A DNA stretch of 24,835 nucleotides from an uncultured Collinsella sp. (GTDB lineage Bacteria > Actinomycetota > Coriobacteriia > Coriobacteriales > Coriobacteriaceae): NCBI GenBank assembly GCA_902478985.1, contig CABSNH010000009.1, forward strand, positions 1 through 24,835. Direction: 5' to 3'. The position numbers and the translations under genes were made by a program. This document shows, in pieces, positions 7,580 to 15,994 of this stretch (position 1 is its first letter; each line of letters opens with the position of its first letter). A model generated the notes under the pieces. It was given only the letters and a program-made list of their open reading frames with translations, ran no database searches and was not told where the DNA came from.

Positions 7580-7653
7580 CACAGGAAGGGCTGCTCTTTG
7601 GCAGCTATGTAATTCCATGTGGGTATCTCGTACCCCTTTAATGGTCAAGGGAT
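7574..7653 (-). promoter_or_regulatory. pyr leader antiterminator and anti-antiterminator (PyrR-responsive, inferred)
   Basis: GATACCCACATGGAA (7627-7613 on the minus strand) pairs with TTCCTGTGGGTGTC (7587-7574) with one bulged base, giving a 14-bp stem. Its 3' arm uses the GGGTGTC needed by the terminator, so the two folds exclude each other. Upstream, GGGTA-CGAGA-TACCC (7635-7621) captures the 5' arm of the antiterminator and could act as the anti-antiterminator stabilised by PyrR. A further hairpin ATCCCTT-N8-AAGGGGT (7653-7632) competes with it. The PyrR-binding loop sequence known from Bacillus is not clearly present; PyrR binding is inferred from position. Confidence 0.75.
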
Positions 7654-7660
7654 AGTGTAG

Positions 7661-7852
7661 CCAACCTCGAGCTTAATTGCGAGCATAAATACAGAGCAAT
7701 CCGTAAACGGAGCCCAATGCTCAATAAACCTATATATATTTGTGGGACGAGCTTGAAAACGCACACACGAGCTGGCATAATCCCCTCTGCTGCACGCAAA
7801 TCGGATCTACGTCCAGGGCCGTGGCGTGGGCACTATCGCCAAAAGAGAAATA
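7661..7852. other. Gene-free stretch between the pyr leader and rpmB
   Basis: No coding frame here is convincing. The minus strand must hold the pyr promoter, but I see only weak candidates such as TACACT near 7653-7658, without a good -35. An A/T-rich tract (about 7726-7741, with alternating TA) is lower in GC than the surroundings. Nothing else is recognised. Confidence 0.5.
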
Positions 7853-7877
7853 TCTCTGTGTAGATTACGCACAGGGA
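7853..7877 (+). promoter_or_regulatory. Inverted repeat upstream of the rpmB promoter
   Basis: TCTCTGTG (7853-7860) and CACAGGGA (7870-7877) pair over eight bases (one G-T) around nine bases. It ends 13 bases before the rpmB -10 element, where an operator could act. AGAGA-AATA-TCTCT immediately overlaps it on the left. Its function is unknown. Confidence 0.4.
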
Positions 7878-7887
7878 GCTGCTTCTG

Positions 7888-7896
7888 TGCTATAGT
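7888..7896 (+). promoter_or_regulatory. Extended -10 promoter of rpmB
   Basis: TGCTATAGT is a TGn extended -10 element whose hexamer TATAGT matches the consensus at five of six positions. It lies about 55 bases before the rpmB ATG. No clear -35 is needed or seen. Confidence 0.65.
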
Positions 7897-7950
7897 TCAG
7901 GCTTGTTTGTTAACGCGACATGTTCGTTTGTCGCCCAAGGAGGGTCAGTT

Positions 7951-8139
7951 ATGTCCAAAGTTTGCGAAGTTTGCGGTAAGCACCCCGTTGCCGGTCGCTC
8001 CATCAGCCACTCTCACCGCGTCACCAACCGTAAGTTCCGCCCCAACATCCAGCGCGTCTACGTCGTCGTCGATGGTCACCGTCGCAAGATGAACGTTTGC
8101 TCCACCTGCCTCAAGTCCGGCAAGGTTGCGCGCTCCTAA
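7951..8139 (+). CDS. rpmB: 50S ribosomal protein L28
   Basis: L28 is a small protein of the large ribosomal subunit. The 62-residue sequence begins MSKVCEVCGKHP and contains the basic core SHSHRVTNRKFRPNIQ and VDGHRRKMNVCSTCLKSGKV. Two C-x-x-C pairs (C5/C8 and C50/C53 approximately) make it the zinc-ribbon (C+) form rather than the cysteine-free form made under zinc limitation by some Actinomycetota. The start is fixed by AAGGAGGG six bases upstream; a longer frame from 7903 has no such site. It is a single-gene unit divergent from the pyr operon. Confidence 0.96.
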   Translation: MSKVCEVCGKHPVAGRSISHSHRVTNRKFRPNIQRVYVVVDGHRRKMNVCSTCLKSGKVARS

Positions 8140-8210
8140 ATAAGGTCTTACCAACAAGTACCTCGGACTCTCCGGGTCAAAGACCTCGCGTTCACATAGA
8201 ACTTACCAAA

Positions 8211-8240
8211 GGCGTCCTCCCCTACGGAGGGCGCCTTTTT
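8211..8240 (+). terminator. Intrinsic terminator of rpmB
   Basis: GGCGTCCTCC (8211-8220) pairs with GGAGGGCGCC (8226-8235), ten base pairs with one G-T, around a CCTAC loop and followed directly by five T. It lies 72 bases after the rpmB stop codon. Confidence 0.92.
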
Positions 8241-8251
8241 GCACTCATTCG

Positions 8252-8340
8252 CACTCATTGGGGACAGACTTACATGAGTGTTTTCACGCATTAGGGACAG
8301 ACTTAGATGGGTGTTTTCCCACTCATTGGGGACAGACATG
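8252..8340 (+). repeat. REP-like repeat cluster left of the transposase gene (three copies)
   Basis: Three copies in the same orientation: 8252-8280 (complete, 29 bases, itself ending in CACTCAT and ATGAGTG as inverted ends), 8285-8313 (complete, four differences), and 8320-8340 (truncated after GGGGACAGACATG). They are separated by short T-rich spacers of four and six bases. The shared core is GGGACAGAC. Each full copy can form a short stem from its ends. Confidence 0.85.
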
Positions 8341-8380
8341 ACGCACGCATGCGGCGTCCCGATCGGCTCCGGCCCCTATC

Positions 8381-9157
8381 TCACGCTGCATCCTTCCAGC
8401 CTGCAGTAGCCTTGGTCACGCTTGTGGCGCCGATACCGGTGATACGGGCAATTTGCTTGACCGTGAGATGTGCCCGCCTGAGCCTCAGCAGGCAGGCATC
8501 GCGTTCGGGGCGTGGCAGGGCCTTGAGCAGCGCAGGATCTATGCTCGGCAGGACTTCGCGCGCAACGGAAAGAGCCTCCTCATCGGGGATCCGCCGGCGC
8601 GGAAGAATCTCCACTGACCAGATGCGCCCGCCAACTTTCTTGAGATGCTCGCAATAGCGACGGGAGCCTCCGACAACATCGAGCATAGGGGCCGCATCAC
8701 AGATGTCAAAGGGATCATAGCCCAGCTGATATGCCTTATAGCTTGACCAGCGGTACGCCTCGAGCGAGTCAAGCGCACCCTTCACGGGATTGAGATGAAT
8801 ATAGTCGAGCAGCTGCACTGCCTGCGTGTCCGACTCAACCGCGACCCGCGAATAGCGATTGTCAAACAGATGTCCCGTTCTCCCCGTTTTCCCATTGAAA
8901 TACTTAGCATATGCCGTCAGCGCGCACTGCATTGCCTTTGAAAGGTTGTCAAATGGGTCATCAACCATCAAATGGAAGTGGTTGTCCATAAGGCACCAAG
9001 CCAACACCGCCACGTCATGGCGCGCAAACCTGTCCGAGATATCCGATAAGAAACGATAACGGTCGGAGTCATCTTCAAAAATAATCTGTTTGGAGTTGCC
9101 GCGGTCAAAGACGTGGTAATAGCCGGTGATCGAAACGGCACGGGCGCATCTTGGCAT
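8381..9157 (-). CDS. REP-associated tyrosine transposase (Y1_Tnp / IS200-like, RAYT)
   Basis: Y1 transposases are HUH endonucleases that nick single-stranded DNA at hairpins using one tyrosine. The 258-residue protein begins MPRCARAVSITGYYHVFDRGN, a typical start. It carries the HUH motif in WCLMDNHFHLMV, a conserved YIHLNPVK helix where the family has its catalytic region, and YRWSSYKAY. The C-terminal part ends with a helix-turn-helix-like segment (RAHLTVKQIARITGIGATSVTKA) that resembles the DNA-binding extension of RAYT proteins and is absent from plain IS200 enzymes. I chose the ATG at 9157 because AAGGAGA lies four bases upstream. The frame is intact. Flanking mirrored repeats support the RAYT assignment. 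Confidence 0.9.
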   Translation of the reverse strand: MPRCARAVSITGYYHVFDRGNSKQIIFEDDSDRYRFLSDISDRFARHDVAVLAWCLMDNHFHLMVDDPFDNLSKAMQCALTAYAKYFNGKTGRTGHLFDNRYSRVAVESDTQAVQLLDYIHLNPVKGALDSLEAYRWSSYKAYQLGYDPFDICDAAPMLDVVGGSRRYCEHLKKVGGRIWSVEILPRRRIPDEEALSVAREVLPSIDPALLKALPRPERDACLLRLRRAHLTVKQIARITGIGATSVTKATAGWKDAA

Positions 9158-9284
9158 AATCTCTCCTTTCAAAGCTGTACAGGCAACACCTAAAAGGAGA
9201 GAAGAAACGCAAAATGCTGAGCCTGTAACCTATTTATATCCAATCAGTGGCAACAACAGGCCCAGAACGGCAAAATGACAAATC

Positions 9285-9349
9285 GATGTCTGTCCCAAAT
9301 GAGTGAAAGCACTCATGAAGCACTCATGTAAGCCTGTCCCCAATGAGTG
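9285..9349 (-). repeat. REP-like repeat cluster right of the transposase gene (two copies)
   Basis: Copy 9285-9305 is the inverted partner of the truncated left copy, and 9321-9349 is the inverted partner of the first left copy with one difference. Between them ATGAGTG-AAAG-CACTCAT (9299-9316) forms a seven-base-pair hairpin. The remaining part of the 9158-9496 gene-free stretch left of 9285 holds only the transposase start region and nothing recognised. Confidence 0.85.
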
Positions 9350-9374
9350 GGGCGATGCTTTAGGATAGTTTAGT

Positions 9375-9404
9375 TAAAACGCTTCAGTATATTGAAGCGT
9401 TTTA
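9375..9404. promoter_or_regulatory. Perfect palindrome upstream of adhE, candidate operator
   Basis: TAAAACGCTTCA (9375-9386) and TGAAGCGTTTTA (9393-9404) are perfect inverted copies around GTATAT. It ends 46 bases before the adhE -10 hexamer. It does not match the Rex consensus (TTGTGAA-N4-TTCACAA), the usual regulator of adhE in anaerobes. Since the two flanking genes diverge, a terminator role is less likely than binding of a dimeric regulator. Confidence 0.65.
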
Positions 9405-9447
9405 GTGTGCCTTTTACAGGAATCTGACCGTTCGCCGAATAATTTCT

Positions 9448-9456
9448 TGCTATCAT
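9448..9456 (+). promoter_or_regulatory. Extended -10 promoter of adhE
   Basis: TGCTATCAT is a TGn extended -10 element about 40 bases before the adhE ATG. The identical nine bases precede pyrH and rpsB on the other strand. No convincing -35 hexamer stands at 17 bases. Confidence 0.6.
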
Positions 9457-9496
9457 GCAAGGCGTAGGGTAAATCTCCGATCGCAAGGAGACACAA

Positions 9497-12145
9497 ATGG
9501 TGAAAAAGTCACCGGAAAACACTACTCCCGCAATTGTGGACAACGTAGAGGCGCTTGAGGCCAAGCTCGCTCAGATGCGAGAGGCCCAGGCGCTTTTTGC
9601 TACGTACACGCAGGAGCAGGTCGACAAGATCTTCTATGAGGCCGCCATGGCCGCCAACAAGGCTCGTATCCCGTTGGCGAAGATGGCCATCGAGGAGACC
9701 GGCCGCGGCGTTCTTGAGGACAAGGTCATCAAGAACCACTACGCCGCAGAGTACATCTACAACGCTTACAAGAACACCAAGACCTGTGGTGTCCTGGAGC
9801 GCGACGAGGCTTACGGCATCACCAAGATCGCCGAGCCCATCGGCATCGTGGGCGCCGTCATCCCGACGACCAACCCCACCTCTACCGCGATCTTCAAGAC
9901 GCTTATCAGCCTGAAGACCCGCAACGCCATCATCATCTCCCCGCACCCGGCTGCCGCCAAGTGCACCATCGCCGCCGCCAAGCTCGTGCTTGATGCCGCC
10001 GTCAAGGCCGGTGCCCCCGAGGGCATCATCGGCTGGGTTGATGTCCCCTCCATCGAGCTGACCAACATGGTCATGCGCGACGTCGACATCATCCTCGCCA
10101 CCGGTGGCCCGGGCATGGTCAAGGCCGCTTACTCCTCGGGCAAGCCCGCCCTGGGCGTTGGCGCCGGTAACACCCCGGTCGTCATCGACGACACCGCCGA
10201 CGTGCTGCTCGCCGTCAACTCCATCATCCACTCCAAGACCTTCGACAACGGCATGATCTGCGCTTCCGAGCAGTCCGTGACCGTCATCGACACCATCTAT
10301 GACCAGGTCAAGGCCGAGTTCCAGAAGCGCGGCTGCTACTTCGTCAAGCAGGGTGCCGAGATGGAGGCCCTGCGTGCCGCCATGTTCAAGAACGGCGCTC
10401 TCGATCACCGCATCCCCGGCATGGCTGCCGCCAAGATCGCCGAGCTCGCCGGCATCGAGGTTCCCGCCAAGACCAAGATCCTGATCGCCGAGGTCACCTC
10501 CACCGACCCCGCCAAGGAGGAGTTCTCCCACGAGAAGCTCTCCCCGGTCCTGGCCATGTACCACGCCAAGGACTTCCAGGAGGCCGTCGACAAGGCCGAG
10601 CACCTGGTGCTCGCCGGTGGCCCGGGCCACACCGCCTCTCTGTACGTGCACCCCGCCCAGGCCGAGAAGATCAGCCTGTTCGAGCACGTCATGAAGGCCT
10701 GCCGTATCGTCATCAACACCCCGTCCTCGCACGGCGGCATCGGTGACCTGTACAACTTTGGCATGAAGCCGTCTCTGACCCTGGGCTGCGGCTCCTGGGG
10801 CGGCAACTCCGTCTCCGAGAACGTTGGGGTGAAGCACTTGATCAACGTTAAGACTGTAGCCGAGCGCCGTGAGAACATGCTGTGGTTCCGCGCTCCCGAG
10901 AAGGTCTACTTCAAGAAGGGTTCCACGCCCGTCGCCCTCGATGAGCTCGGTACCGTCATGGGCAAGAAGCGCGCCTTCATCGTCACCGACCAGTTCCTCT
11001 TCAAGAATGGCAACACCCGCGCCATCGAGGCCAAGCTCGACGAGATGGGCATCGCCCACGACTGCTTCTACGACGTCGAGCCCGATCCGTCGCTGCAGTG
11101 CGCACGTCGCGGAGCCAAGCAGATGGCTCTCTTTGAGCCGGACGTCATCATCGCCGTCGGCGGTGGCTCCGCTATGGACGCCGGCAAGATCATGTGGATG
11201 ATGTACGAGCACCCCGAGTGCAAGTTTGAGGACATGGCCATGGACTTCATGGACATCCGCAAGCGTATCTTCACCTTCCCCGAGATGGGCAAGAAGGCCT
11301 ACTTCGTCGCCGTCCCGACCTCTTCGGGTACCGGCTCCGAGTGCACGCCGTTCGCCATCATCACCGACAAGGAGACCGGCATTAAGTGGCCGCTCGCCGA
11401 CTACGCGCTGCTCCCCAACATGGCTATCGTCGACGCCGACAACTGCATGACCGCCCCGCGCGGCCTGACCGCTGCCTCCGGCATCGACGTCATGACCCAC
11501 GCCATCGAGTCCTACGTCTCCATCATGGCTTCCGACTACACCAAGGGCCTCTCCGAGCGCGCTGCCAAGCTCGTCTTCGAGAACCTGCCCTCCAGCTTCA
11601 CGAACGGCGCCAAGGACCCGCATGCCCGCGAGGAGATGCACAACGCCTCCTGCATGGCCGGTATGGCCTTCGCCAACGCCTTCCTGGGCCTCAACCACTC
11701 CATGGCCCACAAGCTCGGCGCTTTCCATCACCTGCCCCACGGCCTCGCCAACGCCGTCATCCTGACCCGCGTCATGCGCTACAACGCCGCCGAGGCTCCC
11801 GTCAAGATGGGTACCTTCTCCCAGTATCCTTACCCCAACGCGCTGCACAACTACGCCGAGATGGCCAAGTACTGCGGCATCGAGGGCAAGGACGACAAGG
11901 AGGTCTTCGAGAACTTCATCACGAAGCTCGAGGAGCTCAAGGACTTCATCGGCGTCAAGAAGACCATCGCCGACTACGGTGTTGACGAGCAGTACTTCCT
12001 CGACACCCTCGACGAGATGACCGAGCAGGCATTCAACGACCAGTGCACCGGCGCTAACCCGCGCTACCCGCTCATGAGCGAGATCAAGGAGCTCTACCTG
12101 GACGCCTACTACGGCCGCGAGCCCCAGGATTACGCCGTCTGCTAG
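9497..12145 (+). CDS. adhE: Bifunctional acetaldehyde-CoA / alcohol dehydrogenase AdhE
   Basis: AdhE reduces acetyl-CoA to acetaldehyde and then ethanol, using two NADH and regenerating NAD during fermentation; homologues form long filaments (spirosomes). The 882-residue protein has an N-terminal aldehyde dehydrogenase domain (to about 450) with catalytic C255 in NGMICASEQSV, and a C-terminal iron-dependent alcohol dehydrogenase domain with the nucleotide motif GGGSAMDAGK (555-564) and the metal-binding histidines in NHSMAHKLGAFHHLPHG (H734, H738, H748). AAGGAG lies six bases before the ATG. Codon use is extremely biased to C- or G-ending codons, as expected of a very highly expressed gene, and creates a long meaningless antisense frame. 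It stands alone with its own promoter. Confidence 0.98.
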   Translation: MVKKSPENTTPAIVDNVEALEAKLAQMREAQALFATYTQEQVDKIFYEAAMAANKARIPLAKMAIEETGRGVLEDKVIKNHYAAEYIYNAYKNTKTCGVLERDEAYGITKIAEPIGIVGAVIPTTNPTSTAIFKTLISLKTRNAIIISPHPAAAKCTIAAAKLVLDAAVKAGAPEGIIGWVDVPSIELTNMVMRDVDIILATGGPGMVKAAYSSGKPALGVGAGNTPVVIDDTADVLLAVNSIIHSKTFDNGMICASEQSVTVIDTIYDQVKAEFQKRGCYFVKQGAEMEALRAAMFKNGALDHRIPGMAAAKIAELAGIEVPAKTKILIAEVTSTDPAKEEFSHEKLSPVLAMYHAKDFQEAVDKAEHLVLAGGPGHTASLYVHPAQAEKISLFEHVMKACRIVINTPSSHGGIGDLYNFGMKPSLTLGCGSWGGNSVSENVGVKHLINVKTVAERRENMLWFRAPEKVYFKKGSTPVALDELGTVMGKKRAFIVTDQFLFKNGNTRAIEAKLDEMGIAHDCFYDVEPDPSLQCARRGAKQMALFEPDVIIAVGGGSAMDAGKIMWMMYEHPECKFEDMAMDFMDIRKRIFTFPEMGKKAYFVAVPTSSGTGSECTPFAIITDKETGIKWPLADYALLPNMAIVDADNCMTAPRGLTAASGIDVMTHAIESYVSIMASDYTKGLSERAAKLVFENLPSSFTNGAKDPHAREEMHNASCMAGMAFANAFLGLNHSMAHKLGAFHHLPHGLANAVILTRVMRYNAAEAPVKMGTFSQYPYPNALHNYAEMAKYCGIEGKDDKEVFENFITKLEELKDFIGVKKTIADYGVDEQYFLDTLDEMTEQAFNDQCTGANPRYPLMSEIKELYLDAYYGREPQDYAVC

Positions 12146-12164
12146 TTTTTAGCACGGTTATTTG

Positions 12165-12206
12165 CGGCGGGGGTGCACGGGTGTACGCACGCCCCCGCCG
12201 TTGCTT
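12165..12206 (+). terminator. GC-rich hairpin after adhE, probable terminator
   Basis: CGGCGGGGGTG (12165-12175) pairs with CGCCCCCGCCG (12190-12200) over eleven base pairs. The stem is very stable but is followed only by TTGCTTCT, so termination may be partial and allow some reading into the next gene. Confidence 0.6.
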
Positions 12207-12233
12207 CTATCGCATCGTTGAAAGGATGCAATC

Positions 12234-12998
12234 ATGCTGCTCCCCGATTCCAAGACCGAGCTCGTCCGTCGTGGCAACAAGGTCGTTTACGACCTGGGCG
12301 ACAAAATCGTCAAGGTCTTTAACGAGACCAAGCCCGTCTCCGACGTGTTCAACGAGGCTTTGAATCTTGCCCGCATCAATGAGTGCGGCATCCGCAGCCC
12401 CAAGGCTCTCGAGGTTTCCCAGCTCGAGAACGCCAACGGCTGGGCTCTCGTGACCGAGAAGGTTCCGGGCACCACCCTTGCCGAGAAGATGACTGCCGAG
12501 CCCCAGCGCTTTGGTGAGTACCTCGAGATGTTCGTCGACCTCCAGATCGAGATCCACGGCTACACCTCCCCGCTGCTCAACCGTCAGCGCGATAAGTTCG
12601 CCCGCATGATCGACAGCCTCGATCAGCTCAATGCCACCACGCGCTACAACCTTCAGGAGCGTCTGGACGGCATGACCAAGGAGTTCAAGGTCTGCCACGG
12701 CGACTTCAACCCCTCCAACGTCATCGTCGGCGACGACGGCCAGCTGTACGTCTGCGACTGGGCACATGCCACCCAGGGCTCCCCTGCTGCCGACGTTGCC
12801 ACCACCTACCTGCTCTTTGCCCTCAACAGCAAGGACCAGGCTGAGGCCTACCTGGAGCTCTACTGCGACCGCGCCGACATGCCCATGCAGGTCGTGCGTC
12901 AGTGGACGAGCATCGTCGCCGCTTCCGAGCTCGCTCGTAAGCGCAACGTGAACGATGAGTTCCTTAAGAACTGGATCGACGTCGTCGATTATCAGTAG
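12234..12998 (+). CDS. Phosphotransferase of the aminoglycoside/choline kinase superfamily
   Basis: The 254-residue protein has the kinase-fold signature of the APH family: the catalytic loop HGDFNPSN (from H155, with D157) and the metal-binding DWAHATQGSPAAD (from D175). The N-terminal lobe begins with a short strand-rich region (NKVVYDLGDKIVKVFNE) that includes a plausible ATP-binding lysine. Substrate cannot be told from sequence; antibiotic resistance should not be assumed, since most such genes in commensals act on small metabolites. AAAGGA lies seven bases before the ATG. It follows adhE by 88 bases across a hairpin and shares its strong codon bias, so joint expression is possible. Confidence 0.85.
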   Translation: MLLPDSKTELVRRGNKVVYDLGDKIVKVFNETKPVSDVFNEALNLARINECGIRSPKALEVSQLENANGWALVTEKVPGTTLAEKMTAEPQRFGEYLEMFVDLQIEIHGYTSPLLNRQRDKFARMIDSLDQLNATTRYNLQERLDGMTKEFKVCHGDFNPSNVIVGDDGQLYVCDWAHATQGSPAADVATTYLLFALNSKDQAEAYLELYCDRADMPMQVVRQWTSIVAASELARKRNVNDEFLKNWIDVVDYQ

Positions 12999-13030
12999 TA
13001 TCTGAGCGATTTATTTCGTATCGGAGGCAC

Positions 13031-13074
13031 AAAGGAAAACCCCGCAGCTCATTTGGGCTGTGGGGTTTTCCTTT
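13031..13074 (+). terminator. Intrinsic terminator after the phosphotransferase gene
   Basis: An 18-bp stem pairs 13031-13048 (AAAGGAAAACCCCGCAGC) with 13057-13074, with one G-T pair and an eight-base loop. The arms carry A- and T-tracts, so it can work on both strands at this convergent junction with proS. Confidence 0.9.
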
Positions 13075-13096
13075 ACCCGTCGAGCTTATTCACGCA

Positions 13097-13143
13097 ACAA
13101 AAAAGACTGCTCCGCATCTCATCCTAAGAGAGATGCGGAGCAG
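13097..13143 (-). terminator. Intrinsic terminator of the pyrH-proS unit
   Basis: CTGCTCCGCATCTC (13107-13120) and GAGATGCGGAGCAG (13130-13143) are perfect inverted copies with a nine-base loop. On the minus strand the stem is followed by TC and six T (A at 13099-13104). It lies 34 bases after the proS stop codon. Confidence 0.92.
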
Positions 13144-13176
13144 GCCTGCAATTACATCTACTAGCAGAAATGTCGA

Positions 13177-14898
<1,722 letters not shown>

Positions 14899-15981
14899 TT
14901 ATTTCTCCTCAATAAGCTTGTCGACCTCGGCCATTAGCGCGTCGACAATTTGGTCCTCAGCTACTTTACCAATGATCTGGCCGTGCGAAAAGAGCAGGCC
15001 CTGACCTCGTCCGCAGGCAACACCCAAGTCGGCGTCGGAGGCCTCGCCGGGGCCATTGACTGCACAGCCCATCACGGCAATCGAAAGCGGCGCGGAGTAG
15101 TTCTTAAGCCGCTCGGTGACCTCCTCGGCGATAGGAATGAGGTTGACCTGGCAGCGAGCGCACGTGGGGCACGAGACGATCTCGGGACCACGGCGGCGAA
15201 GGCCGAGCGACTGCAGAATACCCCAGGCGACCGGCGGTTCCTCGACCGGATCGGCCGTGAGCGAGACGCGCATGGTGTCGCCAATGCCCTCGGAAAGCAA
15301 AATTCCCAGGCCCACAGAGCTCTTAATGGTGCCCTGGAGCTTGGTTCCGGCCTCAGTCACGCCCAAATGAAGCGGAACATGGGGGATTTCGCGCGACAGG
15401 GCACGATAGGTGTCAAGCGTCGTGGACACGCTATGAGCCTTGGCGGAAAGCACGATATTGGTAAAGCCGCGATCCTCAAAATGCTTGACGAATCGCTCAC
15501 TCGACATCACAAGCTTTTCGGGCTGCGTAAGGTCATCGCGCTCGGCGATATCCTGCTCAAGAGAGCCGGCGTTCACACCAATGCGAATCGCGCACCCAGC
15601 GGCGCCCGCGGCATCGATCACGGCATCGACCTTAGCCCAATCGCCAATGTTGCCGGGATTGATGCGGAGCTTAGCGGCACCGGCCTCCACGGCACCAATG
15701 GCGAGCTTATGGTTAAAGTGAATATCGGCAACGATCGGCACCGGAGACTCCGCACAAATCGTGCGAAAGCCCTCGAGCGCAGCCTCAGTGGGCACGCTCA
15801 CGCGCACAACATCACAACCCGCCTGGGCAAGCGCGCGCACTTGCGCAAGCGTTGCCTGGGCGTCGGCGGTATCGGTGCAGGTCATGGACTGAACCACCAC
15901 CGGAGCGCCGCCGCCTATCTGCACGTCGCCCACAAACACGGGGCGCGTCAGCTCGCGCGGCAAAGGATGGGACAAAGACAA
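14899..15981 (-). CDS. ispG: 4-hydroxy-3-methylbut-2-en-1-yl diphosphate synthase (flavodoxin/ferredoxin)
   Basis: IspG converts MEcPP to HMBPP, the next-to-last MEP pathway step, with a 4Fe-4S cluster. The protein has an N-terminal TIM barrel (VVVQSMTCTDTAD, VPIVADIHFNHKLA, LRINPGNIG) and a C-terminal cluster domain with the ligands in SCPTCARC and VMGCAVNGPGE. The frame is open far upstream into rseP. I take the TTG at 15981 (giving MSLSHPLPREL, 360 residues) because GGGGAG lies eight bases upstream; a GTG at 15990 overlaps that site. It starts 13 bases after the rseP stop and abuts proS. Together with dxr three genes away it marks the MEP pathway in this operon. Confidence 0.94.
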   Translation of the reverse strand: MSLSHPLPRELTRPVFVGDVQIGGGAPVVVQSMTCTDTADAQATLAQVRALAQAGCDVVRVSVPTEAALEGFRTICAESPVPIVADIHFNHKLAIGAVEAGAAKLRINPGNIGDWAKVDAVIDAAGAAGCAIRIGVNAGSLEQDIAERDDLTQPEKLVMSSERFVKHFEDRGFTNIVLSAKAHSVSTTLDTYRALSREIPHVPLHLGVTEAGTKLQGTIKSSVGLGILLSEGIGDTMRVSLTADPVEEPPVAWGILQSLGLRRRGPEIVSCPTCARCQVNLIPIAEEVTERLKNYSAPLSIAVMGCAVNGPGEASDADLGVACGRGQGLLFSHGQIIGKVAEDQIVDALMAEVDKLIEEK

Positions 15982-15994
15982 TCCAAACACTCCC

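Larger units (their letters stand above)
8252..9349. mobile_element. RAYT/REP locus: single transposase gene framed by inverted repeat copies
   Basis: One Y1-family transposase gene is enclosed by repeats of one kind in mirrored order. The outermost copies (8252-8280 and 9321-9349) are reverse complements at 28 of 29 positions; the innermost (8320-8340 and 9285-9305) at 19 of 21. This is the layout known for REP-associated tyrosine transposases, which are usually single-copy domesticated genes that may spread the repeats rather than themselves. No target-site duplication is obvious. Confidence 0.8.

Noticed and set aside
7826..8092. Longer plus-strand frame overlapping rpmB
   Set aside because: It is in a different frame from the certain L28 protein and lacks a ribosome binding site and any recognisable domain.
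8252..8340. Short direct repeats resembling a small CRISPR array
   Set aside because: The spacers are only four and six T-rich bases, there are no cas genes, and inverted copies lie on the other side of a Y1 transposase gene. This fits REP repeats.
9375..9404. Rex operator or bidirectional terminator for adhE
   Set aside because: The palindrome does not match the Rex consensus, and the flanking genes diverge, so there is no transcript end for a terminator to serve.
9509..11848. 779-codon open frame antisense to adhE
   Set aside because: Its Gly/Val/Asp/Leu-rich, low-complexity composition is what results from reading the complement of a gene with extreme G/C-ending codons. It has no recognisable domain, and adhE is certain.
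12234..12998. Aminoglycoside resistance gene
   Set aside because: Only the general kinase signatures are visible. Nothing identifies an antibiotic substrate, and the chromosomal context is metabolic.
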